A stretch of DNA of 64,000 bases from Siphonodentalium dalli (lineage: Eukaryota > Mollusca > Scaphopoda > Gadilida > Siphonodentaliidae): assembly GCA_032622095.1 (NCBI GenBank), contig CP136065.1:40737503-40801502 (forward strand), read 5' to 3'. Position numbers and translations under genes: made by a program. The notes under the pieces were generated by a model. It was not told the DNA's origin, did not search any database, and saw only the letters and a program-made list of their open reading frames with translations. Numbering within the stretch: the stretch's first letter is position 1; each line of letters starts with the position of its first letter. This document shows positions 1 through 11,258 of the stretch, piece by piece.

Positions 1-721
1 AAAACAAATTAACCTTATAAATAGGTAGTTTATCATCGTATATGTCTTGACACATCTCGTGTGGAATGTTTTAACGACTGTGTAATTAATAATTTATTTC
101 AATATTATTTCCAAAACGAATGTAGTCGACGAGTCTGTTATCCTTGTCGGTTGTTAGTTGAGACGGGGCCTCGTGGGGGGTAATATGTTCTGCATGGAGA
201 TTCGGACACATATTACAACATATCGCGGGTGTATATTAACGCCACATATTTACATAGCCTGCCTGTGTTACAATAAATCATGTTAGGTGATTGGTCAACT
301 GCCAATTGGGTCACCCGGTTTACATCCCAATAATGCGAAGAGTGAATCACGAACATGAAGTTATAAAGCTGATGACATCCGAACTAAACACTAAACGCGA
401 TCAGCAGAATAATTGGGCGTGCTTTTAATAGTTCAGCCGAATTGCATCTGAAGCTAATTATTTATATCGATCACGTTATCGTGGCTAAGAGTATAGAAAT
501 CGTATATTGGGCTGACTTAATGTGCTGCATGGGCTAATCTCAAATTATCGGTAGATTTCGCGAAAATAAATAAGAATACACTCAGCTTTTTTATGGGAAT
601 ACACCATCATCAAAAAGCTATATAAACATAAACAATGAAAGTAGTGGGTGTGTTATAGGGGGAAACTGCTCTGTGATCGTTTGGGCACATTTAGTGTAAA
701 CATGCAATTTAAGGAACAGCG

Positions 722-896
722 TTTATCCCTTTCTATGCTAAGTGCATTATCCCATTGAGATATACAAGGGTCAATTATTCATTTGGAGGGGTGTTGAGGA
801 AAAATGAGCAGACGACAAACAGACGAAAAGATAATATTCCCGTGCAGATGGATTCATATTCATTGGTTGGAAATGTTTAGTTAATAAGTTCAACAA
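722..896 (+). mobile_element. TTAACCCTTTCTATA-type MITE, truncated copy
   Basis: Shares the left end (CCCTTTCTATGCTAA) and the internal blocks ATTATTCATTTGGAGGGG and GAGCAGACGACAAACAGACG with the better copies at 49854-50067 and 5766-6024. The right terminus is missing. Confidence 0.6.
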
Positions 897-1084
897 TCGA
901 CAAAACGTCAATGTCCGTAAGTACGCCTGCTCTGCGTCTTGCTACTGCGAATTCTACAAACCTTGACCCCACATACCCTAGAGTTTTTGAGAAACACTTT
1001 ACTAATCTTAAAGGGATACTGTACCCAAAATGTTGTTGTTGGTTTCTATAGTCTCCGAGTCGGAGAATAAGGTAACACTTTTTT

Positions 1085-1150
1085 AAGGACGACCAGCTGG
1101 GCGCAGCCCAGCCGCGCATATGTTGCGCAACATATGCGCAGGTCGTCCTT
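1085..1150. repeat. Three-way-junction inverted repeat (T-shaped foldback)
   Basis: A perfect 10-bp outer stem (AAGGACGACC 1085-1094 with GGTCGTCCTT 1141-1150) encloses two side-by-side hairpins. One is GCTGGGC/GCCCAGC around GCA (1096-1112). The other is a perfect 26-bp palindrome at 1114-1139 centred on TTGCGCAA. Single unpaired bases (A1095, C1113, A1140) lie at the junctions. It falls within a 102-codon open frame on the minus strand (1185-877) that I do not recognise. Confidence 0.85.
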
Positions 1151-1176
1151 ATACTAAGTTCGCTTTCGAACATGGG

Positions 1177-1235
1177 CGCCGCCATCTTGAATTAGGTGCG
1201 CCGCCATCTTGGATTTGAGGGGCCGCCATCTTGAA
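1177..1235 (-). promoter_or_regulatory. Triple YY1-like motif cluster
   Basis: CCGCCATCTTG occurs three times with exactly 22 bp between copies (the CC of CCATCTTG at 1182, 1204 and 1226). On the minus strand each is CAAGATGGCGG, the classical YY1 site, which in animals often overlaps or lies just downstream of transcription starts. A regulatory role here is inference. It could also be the terminal tandem repeat of a mobile element whose other parts are the foldback at 1085-1150. Confidence 0.5.
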
Positions 1236-1810
1236 ACGTCATTGCAATTAAATTAAAACTACAAAATGTTACTTTTCATATAGCCAGCATAACAGTATCC
1301 ATTGCGTTAAGGCATTACATGGTTTATTCTTTGAACAATAATCATGACTTAAATCATAAATATTGTCGACCGGACTCGGGTTGCTATGCCATTCGGGAAA
1401 TGTCGGAAATTTACGTAAAACTGCAAATTTTCCTTAGCCAACTCGCGAAAACAACATAATTCATATCGTAAATATCTTGAATGTTTATCATATAACTAAA
1501 TCAACTTTTCTTTAGTTTAGTAAATTAGTAGAAACATGTTCACGTAAACTGTAAGGTTACGTCATATGTTGTATCCAAAGCGACGTCATATTGGTACGCG
1601 CATTTTCCCGCGAAAGTTATTGACGTTTTGACAGCGACGCGACATAGCACACAAAGCATGCATAATGTTGGCATGGTTCGCATTGGGTTAATTGGTTGGG
1701 TTGACGTTGTTTCATAGTACATGGCTCCGAGTCCGCGCTGGTATAACTGTAGCTCCATGCTATTGTAATCAAACTGATCAAATCCCAACCTATAAAATCA
1801 CTATAGAATT

Positions 1811-2744
1811 TGTAGGGGAAACTGGGGTGGAGTGGGACAGTGGGTGCTGTGGGACAGTAGAGATAACTCAATACCATCCATGAGTTGCCTCAGCTGTATG
1901 GATTCATTTGATGCTCATAAGATGTCCGAAGCACATATGACATGAATAATATGTGTGGCAAGCATATTAAAGTTTTATGTGAAAAAAGGGTTTTTATGGA
2001 ATCTGAGCAATTTTTTTTGGAACACAACATTTTGAAATATTTAATTAAAGTACATATGAGAGATATTTTCTTACCGACTCTGGGCTCTGAAACAACTTTT
2101 TGGGCTTCAAATTGCATATCTGTTTCAATACCTTAGAATAGGCATGTTGCTAGAATATTGACTCAACCGACACATGACCATGTCGGGGTAGAGTGGGACA
2201 TTTGGCTTGGTGTACATTGGGACGGTTAGTTACAGCAATGTATAGTTGAGCAGATCTTTGGAAAATACCATTCCTGGTTGCTTTTATCTTCTGCATGTAT
2301 AGACACCCAACAGAATGTTTTTTAATTATTTTGTCAGATTAGAATTGGGCCCTATGGATCGACACTGTGTCCCACTCCTCCCCGATTGAGTGGAAGTATC
2401 AATAAAACATTATGTTTCAACTATATAAATGTGTGTTACCACATAACTAATTTCCCTCTTTGAATGAATAACTGTTTCGTTTGTTGTTATGGGGTATGTT
2501 ATTGAATTCCAATGGGTGACCCATTGTACCCCATGACCCGGGGAAGTGTGGGACATTTGGGAACCTTGTTTTAAGTTGCCAGCATGGGAAATATATCAAG
2601 TTGGCAATGGTATACACAGTCATATTAGTTGCGGTAAACAATTATGTATAAATCGTACACAAAACAACAGTTGGATATGTAGCACAAATTGAGTTCTGGG
2701 CCTTGGAAGAAAAAATGTCCCACTCCACCCCAGTTCCCCCTACA
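1811..2744. mobile_element. Nonautonomous TIR element, GGGGTGGAGTGGGACA type
   Basis: The left end TGTAGGGG(A)AACTGGGGTGG is mirrored by CCACCCCAGTTCCCCCTACA at the right end. The internal motif GGGTAGAGTGGGACATTTGG recurs in both orientations (around 2180, 2365 and 2535). No transposase is visible. No clear target-site duplication was found. Confidence 0.75.
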
Positions 2745-3714
2745 GGTACAAACAAACATGTTCTTGGAAATTGAATGTTCTTCCTTACTTATATTCTAAT
2801 GATTTGGGTTGTGATTTGAAACAAACAAACAACCCAAATTATGAGGGGGTAAACCCAAGTTCTCACTCATAATAACCCCAATTTCCAACCAAGGCCAAGG
2901 GTTGTGGAGGCGAGTACAACTAATATTTCATCCAAATTGAGAATTGGCATATGTGCCAGTCAAAAAAATGGCCCCGGGGAGCCACGATCGAAAGGCTGGA
3001 AGATACATGTATGAGTACAATATGATAATTATGAGGTACCGTGGCAGACCCAACCCCCCTACCACAAGCAACCAACTTCGTGTACGTAATTGGTTATAAG
3101 AAATATTTATAGTTAATTAAATCAACACATATTAGTCTGAGTAGTGCAGGTCGTGACTACACGGTCGTCCTTTTTTACATGGATTTCAATGCCATAATTT
3201 CTTGTTTCCATTATTTGAAAGTCTGTTGAGTACGGAGTAGTGTTGCGGATGGCAAATTTACCGGAATGCAAAAATACAAATTGTCGTTGTCGAGTAATTT
3301 TTGTACAGTTTTCAACCAAATGTATCAAATAAAAGTTATATTATATGCATACTAGTCCCATATACTCATTTAAGTTATTGTATCGTCACTAGTGAGTGAG
3401 TGGCTTGAGTTGTCTCCCCGTATCATCATAATGTTTTAATCGATCGTGTGTGCGATCGGTTTACCAATCCAGTATCCCTCAATAAATTTGATTACGTTTT
3501 GTACACGGAAATTCGTAATTTAATTGACGCCATTTTATGGCTCCAGTCATAAATTCAATTTATATCAAATTATTAACTTTGATTTTAAGATAGCATATTA
3601 ACCTGAGCGTTTACAGAATACATCTTCGACTCAAATTACTTATGTTTCTATATATTATCGATAATAGATCGTTGTTATCACCGGAAATTTATTGAAAATG
3701 GCGTACATTACCCC
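2745..3714. other. No gene recognised; small hairpins
   Basis: The only structure seen is a pair of short inverted repeats at 2808-2900 (TTGGGTTG/CAACCCAA and GGGTTATTATGAGTGA-like arms). A 68-codon frame at 3328-3122 (minus) has no recognisable content. Confidence 0.4.
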
Positions 3715-4219
3715 TTTAAAGGCACGGGCGGCCTTAATTGTCGAAAATATTCATATTTGTTCCAAACACCGTAAACAGAAAAACATTAACACGCATACAG
3801 TTCCGTTCATATATACCATGACCATCGCGTAAACAGCATGTTATCATAAAGACCTACTATATTTTACCTAAGTAAGAGTCTGATTGTGTTACAGAAGACA
3901 GCACAATGCTACTGGCTAATCACACACAAATGGATAAACGCTCTTTATTAGTTCCATAGCAGGTATTCACCAACAAAGTACGCTTTTTATGTTTACCATC
4001 ATAATATAATCATACACCAGAAAAGTAACTTTTTATGCTTTTGTTTACATAACAATGATGGTCAGACATATGACCATAACATACTGTTTATGCTATATTT
4101 CTCATTTGTATACGGACAAAGTCTATCTACATTTTGATGTTCTTTCTGTTTGTGGCGGTTTTTGACGGGTGGAGATATTTTCACTGGATTCCCACCGCCA
4201 AGGCCAACCGTGTCTTTAA
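3715..4219 (+). mobile_element. MITE with AGGCACGGGCGGCG ends, full-length copy
   Basis: Bounded by TTAA on both sides, with ends AGGCACGGGCGG and CCAACCGTGTCT. The interior matches the copies at 50610-52244, 63016-63566 and 63679 onward (for example TTTTGTTTACATAACA and GGCGGTTTTTGACGG). TTAA duplication points to piggyBac-type mobilisation. It has no coding capacity. Confidence 0.78.
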
Positions 4220-4783
4220 CGTTAAAGTGATGTGAAACACTCCGATAGGGTGTTCAAATGGAAATGGAGAATAATCTTGTTCAAACTAGTTCAGTATTTT
4301 TACAAATATTATATTCAAATTGATAATACACACCATCATTCGTATATACTAATTAAATGCAGTGACTATCGATGTCGAAATCGTTTTCCTTAGTTTATCG
4401 CCGATCGATGCGTACCGAATTTATAGATATAATATTTACAATTGGGCGTAGTTCAGACGATGTTTTCTATGGAGTGGTACGGTCGATTTGCTACAAAGTG
4501 CGGATGACCATATCATACCTTTTTGGAAAGTTCGAATACTTATCTAGTGACAAGAAGAAGCGGAATTTTGATTTTCATCCCAGGTTGGTTATTATTGAAC
4601 ATTATTAAAAAGTAGGTCACCATTGTTTATCATTGTTTATAATATTTCCCTCAAATGTCACAAATCAAAACATAAAATGAAAATCTGCTTTGCGTTGTCA
4701 CTAGATACTCAAACATTCCAATAAGACATAAAGTATTATTCTACGAACAAATTTGATTTTTGAGACAATGCAAATTTCTTGAG

Positions 4784-4870
4784 ATTGGGTGGGATACGAA
4801 CCCCGGCCCGACGGCGAGCGGGCCTTGCGACTCAAAGTCCGACGTCAATACCACACGGCCACCGAAGCAT
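4784..4870 (-). repeat. tRNA-like sequence (SINE head or tRNA pseudogene)
   Basis: On the minus strand TGGCCGTGTGGTA resembles an A box and GGGGTTCGTATCCC a B box. An arm GGACTTTGAGTC resembles a Gln-type anticodon stem, with a long GC-rich variable region between. The acceptor stem does not pair well, so a functional tRNA is unlikely. Confidence 0.5.
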
Positions 4871-5364
4871 ATTATTCTACGGTTTGTAAATATTGAGTAA
4901 TCTTGTCTTGAAAATTAACTCTGAATTCCCAATTTAAATGTTGCCGCTTTACCTCCCTCTTAACAAAGTGTCCACATTGCAAGCACCAGAGTTTATTACA
5001 CAAGTTGCTAACAGGAAAAAACGGCATATTGGATCTGCACAAACAGACGACGGTGGTTGGAGTCAAATTTAAGTGACAATAAACATCTACAGGGAACACT
5101 ACCAAAACCTTGTAGAGCGAACACAAAATCTAGATATAAAATCTGTTCTCAGACAATGGATACCTTAACAAAGCGTGCATAACACACGCATTCGGTCACA
5201 CATCAGCATGGCCACTATTGCCTACACGGGGTTCTCCTGTTAGTCTTGGATTTGTGTAGACGATCCGAGAAGAGTTTTGTAGACACGTTCCGGGTTTGTG
5301 TGCATAGTATCGTTCGCTCGGTGTAATCATGTTGGATGTTCTCAGACCAGGAACAACAATTTGC

Positions 5365-5630
5365 TATGATGTTGGTTGGTCCTACTAATCGGCTATGATG
5401 TGGGTTGGTCCTACTTATTTGCTATAATGTAGGTTGGTCCTTTTAATTTGCTATGGTGTCGGTTGGGCCTGCTAATTTGCTATGGTGTCGGTTGGCCCTG
5501 CTAATTTGCTGTGAGGTCAGTTGGGCCTGCTAATGTTATATGATGTCGATTGGCCCTGCTAATTTGCTGTGAGGTCAGTTGGGCCTGCTAATATTAAATG
5601 ATGTTGGTGTGTCCTACTGATTTAGCTATT
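5365..5630. repeat. 29-bp tandem array inside a MITE-like end
   Basis: About nine diverged units of type GCTATGGTGTCGGTTGGGCC plus TGCTAATTT. The right flank (GGGGCAAAGTGATGTCGTTG, then CCGTTATTTTCTCAAATT) matches the TIR of the element at 7633-8082, whose end carries one such unit. This looks like local expansion of part of that TIR. Confidence 0.75.
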
Positions 5631-5765
5631 TCGGTGGGGCAAAGTGATGTCGTTGAAGTCCCGTTATTTTCTCAAATTATCATTTTTGCAATGTTTCGAT
5701 GAAAACCCAGTGTCGGCATGAAACATTCAAGTACATATATACTTTAAAACTATTTGCTATTGTTG

Positions 5766-6024
5766 TTAAACCTTTTCTATAGTAAACACTCATTGAAGAG
5801 TAGTTCCCATAGGGAATGTTCATATAATAATTTCAACAAAGGCTTTGTTGAAATTGTTATCTGAACATTTCTCACAAGTAAATATGATCCTTCTGCACGT
5901 GTGTTTCGTATGTCTGTCGTCTGCTCATTTTTGCTCTGGACACCCCTCCAAATGAATGATCGACTATTCCAATGTATACTTTTATAACTGAGTGGGAGAA
6001 TCCATTCAGTATAGAAAGGGTTGA
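5766..6024 (-). mobile_element. TTAACCCTTTCTATA-type MITE, full-length copy
   Basis: Left TTAAACCTTTTCTATA and right TATAGAAAGGGTTGA form terminal inverted repeats at a TTAA-like site. It contains the internal palindrome AATTTCAACAAAG/CTTTGTTGAAATT (5828-5854) and the block ACACCCCTCCAAATGAATGA shared with the other copies in inverse orientation. Confidence 0.78.
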
Positions 6025-6171
6025 ACAACTATCGAAGGAGCCATCTTTATTATGGTTACTTTTCTTCGAATCGTTCATATTAGCCAAAGCCCGCTAAACC
6101 TTTTATCAACAACCTCATCTTGTCCCATCAACATCATAACTGTATCATCAGGACGCAATGGGTTATTAGCA

Positions 6172-6541
6172 AGCCTGGGTTTAGTTTGCCTGTCATTTTC
6201 AGAATGAGGTCACCAGAAGGTGAATTTAGTGACGATATTCCGCATATCCGGCATGCATCACTAAACTCACCTTCTGGGAATCTCATTATGCATGGCCTCA
6301 TCTACTATGGGAGACATAGACTCTGATTGAAGTTCCCAAATGGTGAATATTGTGATGAACATCCATTGGGAACCTCGATTATCAATGTGTCTTCTGCCAA
6401 TTTGGGGGTATAGATAATCTAAACTAAAAAAAGAAATAGAATCTATGTGAAATTTGATAATAAAGAAACTTTACAAAGAAACTAAATTCACCATTTGTGG
6501 ACATCATTCTGCAAATGACAGGCACACTAAACTCAGGCCTG
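6172..6541. mobile_element. CAGAATGAGG TIR element, copy 1
   Basis: Left GCCTGTCATTTTCAGAATGA and right TCATTCTGCAAATGACAGGC are inverted ends, extended by TTTAGT/ACTAAA. A second copy lies at 23200-23560. The interior contains paired motifs AAGGTGAATTTAGTGA/TCACTAAACTCACCTT. Confidence 0.75.
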
Positions 6542-6826
6542 GTGACTAGTGTGTACATTTATCTCGCCAGAAAATGTCTACCAATTGTTGCATGTACCAT
6601 ACTTTGATACGCTAGGTCCAGACAAGCCGATATAGTTCAGGAGTGTGATTAACATGCTTCGCACGTTCAGTCTGATACTATTTATGGTATGTCTACATCT
6701 ACAGAAAGGGGAGAATATCAGATTAATCCTTCCATGACTGAAGCTTCCTGAAATTTTACGAACACCCTGTGTCAATGCATTATCTTATATACAAGGAGCC
6801 TCGCATATATAACAAAATGGATTGGC

Positions 6827-7266
6827 AACTTTACCCAACAGAACGGCCCTGTGCCAATGCATTCTCTAATATATGCGAGTCGACCATAGGTCGCCTCGCA
6901 TATATAAGAGAATGCATTGGCTTAACACATATTAAAAATGATAAAATTGTCAAAGAATGTAGAAAAATATTTAAAAAATTGTTAAAAAATGTAAGAAAAA
7001 ATTGTTAAAGAATGTAAGAAAAATGGTAAAAAGCGTTTTTTTAGGCCAATGCATTCTCTTATATATGCGAGGCGACCTATGGTCGACTCGCATATATAAG
7101 AGAATGCATTGGCAAAGGGCATAACTGTAACCATCACAATGTGGTCAATGAACCGGTTCCAATGCTATCCATATTTGTATGGTGTTATTGAGACAGACCG
7201 AAGATATTTTAGGCTGTTGAAACTTTATTTGGGCGTTTTTGGCCGGTTTGTTGGGTAAAGGGTTAA
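6827..7266. mobile_element. Palindrome-bearing TTAA MITE, copy A
   Basis: The ends are a worn left TTTACCCAACAGAACGG and right GTTGGGTAAAGGGTTAA. It contains two mirrored 67-bp palindromes (6854-6920 and 7046-7112) separated by an AT-rich spacer. A degenerate third palindrome lies just outside at 6772-6828. Confidence 0.82.
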
Positions 7267-7632
7267 CAATATTTACCTTGGCATTGCAAGCCAGTGCAAT
7301 CTCTTTAAAATACGAGGCTATAAGAGAATGCGCTGTTACATGATCTTTTATGTTGCATCGCGTGCAGCTCCCGCCATGAAAGGGTTAAGTATTGAAATCC
7401 TTGGTCGTGTTAATTTATTTGGAATGATTTATTTTTACAATATTCTATATATAATAAATTCATACATTTTGCATGTATATAATTAACAAATAATCTACAT
7501 GTATGTGAATCAAACACGCTGTCAACAGTTGAAAAACGTGTATATAGGTGGTATTGTGAGACTGTCTTTCATTATTGACAGAATCGCAGCCACATATAAT
7601 ATGCGGAACGTGTTTTCAACTGCAGGAACACC

Positions 7633-8082
7633 CCTGGTCAAGTGGTCCTGCTAATGTGCTATGATGCTGTTAGGGCAAACTGATGCTGTTAACAAAAAGT
7701 GCCGTTATATTTTTTTAATTAGTCCGTTTCGCGGTGTTCCGATAATCTGAACATATCCAACGAAAGCCATTATGCATATCAAAAATTTAAAAATATATTT
7801 ATTGCGAAATATTTGTAATACTTTTTATTAGTTTTTGAAAATCGACTATAATCAAGATGGTTATTCGCGTCATTTTAGAAACATCAGCGCAGTCATTATT
7901 ATATTTAAAAAAATCTATATATGCTCTTGAATGTTTCAAACACACAGTTTTTTCTCTCAAATCACAACTTTAGAAAAAATAACGGCACTTTTTCGTAACG
8001 TCGTCAGTTTGCCCTAACCGTATCATAGCAATTCAGCAGCACCGCCAGCATCATATCATATTAGCAGGACCACTTGACCAGG
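7633..8082. mobile_element. Foldback MITE with CCTGGTCAAGTGGTCC ends
   Basis: CCTGGTCAAGTGGTCCTGCT at the left is mirrored by AGCAGGACCACTTGACCAGG at the right. Pairing continues inward (AGGGCAAACTGA/TCAGTTTGCCCT, AAAAAGTGCCGTTAT/ATAACGGCACTTTTT) for roughly 75-100 bp. No coding capacity. Confidence 0.85.
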
Positions 8083-8466
8083 TGTGAGGCAGTATGTGCC
8101 TTTCTGTGTAGACGTGATCAATTTGTCCACCATCGCAATAAATCATAGTACTTCACAAATGAATAATAAATATGACCAGAATGGGAAGAACAATTGGTCA
8201 ACTGTTGCAGGAATACATTTTGTCTGCATGCATGTGTACTAAATGCTCTCATATATTAAACTATAAAAATAGCATCTGCATGGCATTGCCCCTAATACAG
8301 GTCATGTGATATATCGTGAAACTCTGCCACATGGAATAAATAGGCACTGACAACACTATTTTTTCAGCAGTTTTCCCTCGTGCCACTATAAAGAAGTAGT
8401 CCAGGTTTGAAAGCCAGAGTTGGGATCATTAGTATAACCAAAATATGTGTGAAGGACTATTTAGTG

Positions 8467-9004
8467 TTAACCCTTTACCCAACAAACCGGCCAAAACCGG
8501 CCAAATAAAGCTTCAATAGCCTAAAATATCTTCGGTCTGTCTCAATAGAACCATACAAATATGGATATCATTGGAATCGGCTCCTTGAGCACATTGTGAT
8601 AGTTACAGTTATGCCATGTGCCAATGCATTATCTTATATATGCGAGTCGACCATAGGTCGCCTCGCATATATAAGAGAATGCATTGGCCTAACAAAAATC
8701 TTTTTTTACCATTTTTTCTTACATTCTTTAACAATTTTATAATTTTTAATGTGTTAAGCCAATGCATTCTCTTATATATGCGAGGTGACCTATGGTCGAC
8801 TCGCATATATAAGAGAATGCATTGGCCTAAAAAAAATCTTTTTGTAACACTTTTTACCATTTTTTCTTACATTCTTTAACAATTTTATAATTTTTAATGT
8901 GTTAAGCCAATGCATTCTCTTATATATGCGAGGCGACCTATGGTCGACTCGCATATATAAGAGAATGCATTGGCACAGGGCCCTTCTGTTGGGTAAAGGG
9001 TTAA
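8467..9004. mobile_element. Palindrome-bearing TTAA MITE, copy B
   Basis: Exact TTAA at both ends (8467-8470 and 9001-9004), with TIR CCCTTTACCCAACA/TGTTGGGTAAAGGG. It holds three 67-bp palindromes (8621-8687, 8759-8825, 8907-8973), one more than the usual pair, with the AT-rich spacer duplicated too. The short open frames here on both strands are artefacts of the palindromes. Confidence 0.88.
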
Positions 9005-9900
9005 TAGATGTATATGGAAAGTGTTTATTTTTATTGAACATATATATTTCTCTTTATCTGGAGTATATCGTCCCAATGTTCAGAATTCCTTTCTCTGAGA
9101 CAACAATGATTCTACACCATATACCATTGACATATTCAACGATGCTCTGTACACCCATGATATCAATGGGTAGATGATAAAATCCGCAAAAGGGCCAAAT
9201 TCGCCAGTGTCGCGGTTATTGAAACATATTAATTCCATTGCCATGTTGTATCTAAAGCCACACGCTATGGAGTTAATTGTTGATATTAAGGATTCCGACA
9301 TTGTATAATACTGATTTGACACACAACAAGGACCACCCCTTTAATCTGTTTCCATGGCGCTCGCTGTATCATCCAGATGTCGTGCTGTCAGTAAAATGCA
9401 TGGCCTGCACAACCAACATCAACATTTTGAATGACGATGCGCAAAGCCACCATCTGAGGTGGATCATACACATAACATACATGTATATACACTAGGTACA
9501 TGGCCTAATATCTTCACGAAGCATTATAAAAGTAACACATGCTTCATACAAATCAAAATAAACACAAATCATTGTGGATCAATTCACAAAAATTATTCAC
9601 ATTGTTTAAGATGCTGTACTTGCCAGATCACCGGCAAATACTATCTCAGTTTTCGGAAGATTTATTTCAGAAATATGCTCACCCGCTCCAGGAGCGACAT
9701 AATTATGTTTTATCAATAACAACCATAAAAATTATCTTTCGTAGGAGATAACAAATAGTATTTTTGGAATATTCTGTTCACGAATGTCTGTGAATTCATT
9801 ACATACTATGGGAATGTGGTATTCGTCCCCTATCCAGTTAAAAAATTGGTCACAAATATACTTATTTGAGTTCCTCTATAGGCTATAGCGCCACTGTCCT
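9005..9900. other. No gene or repeat recognised
   Basis: Several overlapping short frames occur on both strands (for example 9459-9719 plus and 9322-9080 minus). None shows a known motif, splice context or homology that I can name. Confidence 0.4.
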
Positions 9901-9916
9901 TTTTATATGGGAATTC

Positions 9917-9956
9917 GGTGGTTCGAAATTTCACCATGGTGAAATTTCGAACCACC
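9917..9956. repeat. Perfect 40-bp palindrome
   Basis: GGTGGTTCGAAATTTCACC and its exact mirror meet at CCATGG with no loop. Imperfect arms (TATGGGAATTC / CGTCCCATA) extend the pairing outward to about 9906-9967. Confidence 0.9.
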
Positions 9957-10206
9957 TACGTCCCATAGAAAAGTTATAAGGGATCTGGTAATTTGGCAAA
10001 TAAAGCAAGTATCAGCTAATACCAGGGCGAGTCTTTTGTTTTGCCATAAAAAGATTCTCTCGATGAGTCCGATGTTTCCAGATCGCTGACAAGTTTACCC
10101 CAATGCTGTTCTATGAGAAATGATTTAATGTTTGCGCATGTCCTGTTTGGATACAGCGTTCAGCGTTAAGGAGGGCGCGTTTATTTTAGATAGAGGGAAT
10201 AGTTAC

Positions 10207-11258
10207 AAAATAAACACACTGTATTATCGAGCTTACACACTGTATTATCTAGCTTATAATAAACACACTGTATTATCGAGCTTATAATAAACACACTGTA
10301 TTATCGAGCTTATAATAAACACACTGTATTATCGAGCTTATAATAAACACACTGTATTATCGAGCTTATAATAAACACACTGTATTATCGAGCTTATAAT
10401 AAACACACTGTATTATCGAGCTTATAATAAACACACTGTATTATCGAGCTTATAATAAACACACTGTATTATCGAGCTTATAATAAACACACTGTATTAT
10501 CGAGCTTATAATAAACACACGGTATTATCGAGCTTATAATAAACACACTGTATTATCGAGCTTATAATAAACACACTGTATTATCGAGCTTATAATAAAC
10601 ACACTGTATTATCGAGCTTATAATAAACACACTGTATTATCGAGCTTGTAATAAACACACTGTATTATCGAGCTTATAAACACACTGTATTATCGAGCTT
10701 ATAATAAACACACTGTATTATCGAGCTTATAATAAACACACTGTATTATCGAGCTTATAATAAACACACTGTATTATCGAGCTTATAATAAACACACTGT
10801 ATTATCGAGCTTATAATAAACACACTGTATTATCGAGCTTATAATAAACACACTGTATTATCGAGCTTATAATAAACACACTGTATTATCGAGCTTATAA
10901 TAAACACACTGTATTATCGAGCTTATAATAAACACACTGTATTATCGAGCTTATAATAAACACACTGTATTATCGAGCTTATAATAAACACACTGTATTA
11001 TCGAGCTTATAATAAACACACGGTATTATCGAGCTTATATTAAACACACTGTATTATCGAGCTTATAATAAACATACTGTATTATCGAGCTTATAATAAA
11101 CACACTGTATTATCGAGCTTATAAACACACTGTATTATCGAGCTTATAATAAACACACTGTATTATCGAGCTTATAATAAACACACTGTATTATCGAGCT
11201 TATAATAAACACACTGTATTATCGAGCTTATAATAAACACACTGTATTATCGAGCTTA
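10207..11258. repeat. 28-bp minisatellite, about 37 copies
   Basis: The unit is AATAAACACACTGTATTATC plus GAGCTTAT, nearly identical throughout. Occasional units are shortened (CTTATAAACACACTG around 10671 and 11120) or carry single changes (ACACGGTATT at about 10520 and 11020). It has no spacer, so it is not a CRISPR. The first units are the most diverged. Confidence 0.95.

Noticed and set aside
1085-1150. Endogenous parvovirus terminal hairpin
   Set aside because: Shape is the only similarity. No replication or capsid-like frame was seen nearby.
877-1185. Protein-coding gene of 102 codons (minus strand)
   Set aside because: The frame runs through the T-shaped foldback and YY1-like repeats, shows no known domain and may be chance. 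The Ala-rich start is just the GATGGCGGC motif.
4784-4870. Functional tRNA gene
   Set aside because: A and B boxes are recognisable, but the acceptor stem and the anticodon arm do not close properly.
8609-9177. Several 80-90-codon genes on both strands
   Set aside because: They are translations of the repeated 67-bp palindromes and their spacers.
10207-11258. CRISPR array
   Set aside because: Units are directly contiguous with no variable spacers, and the DNA is eukaryotic.
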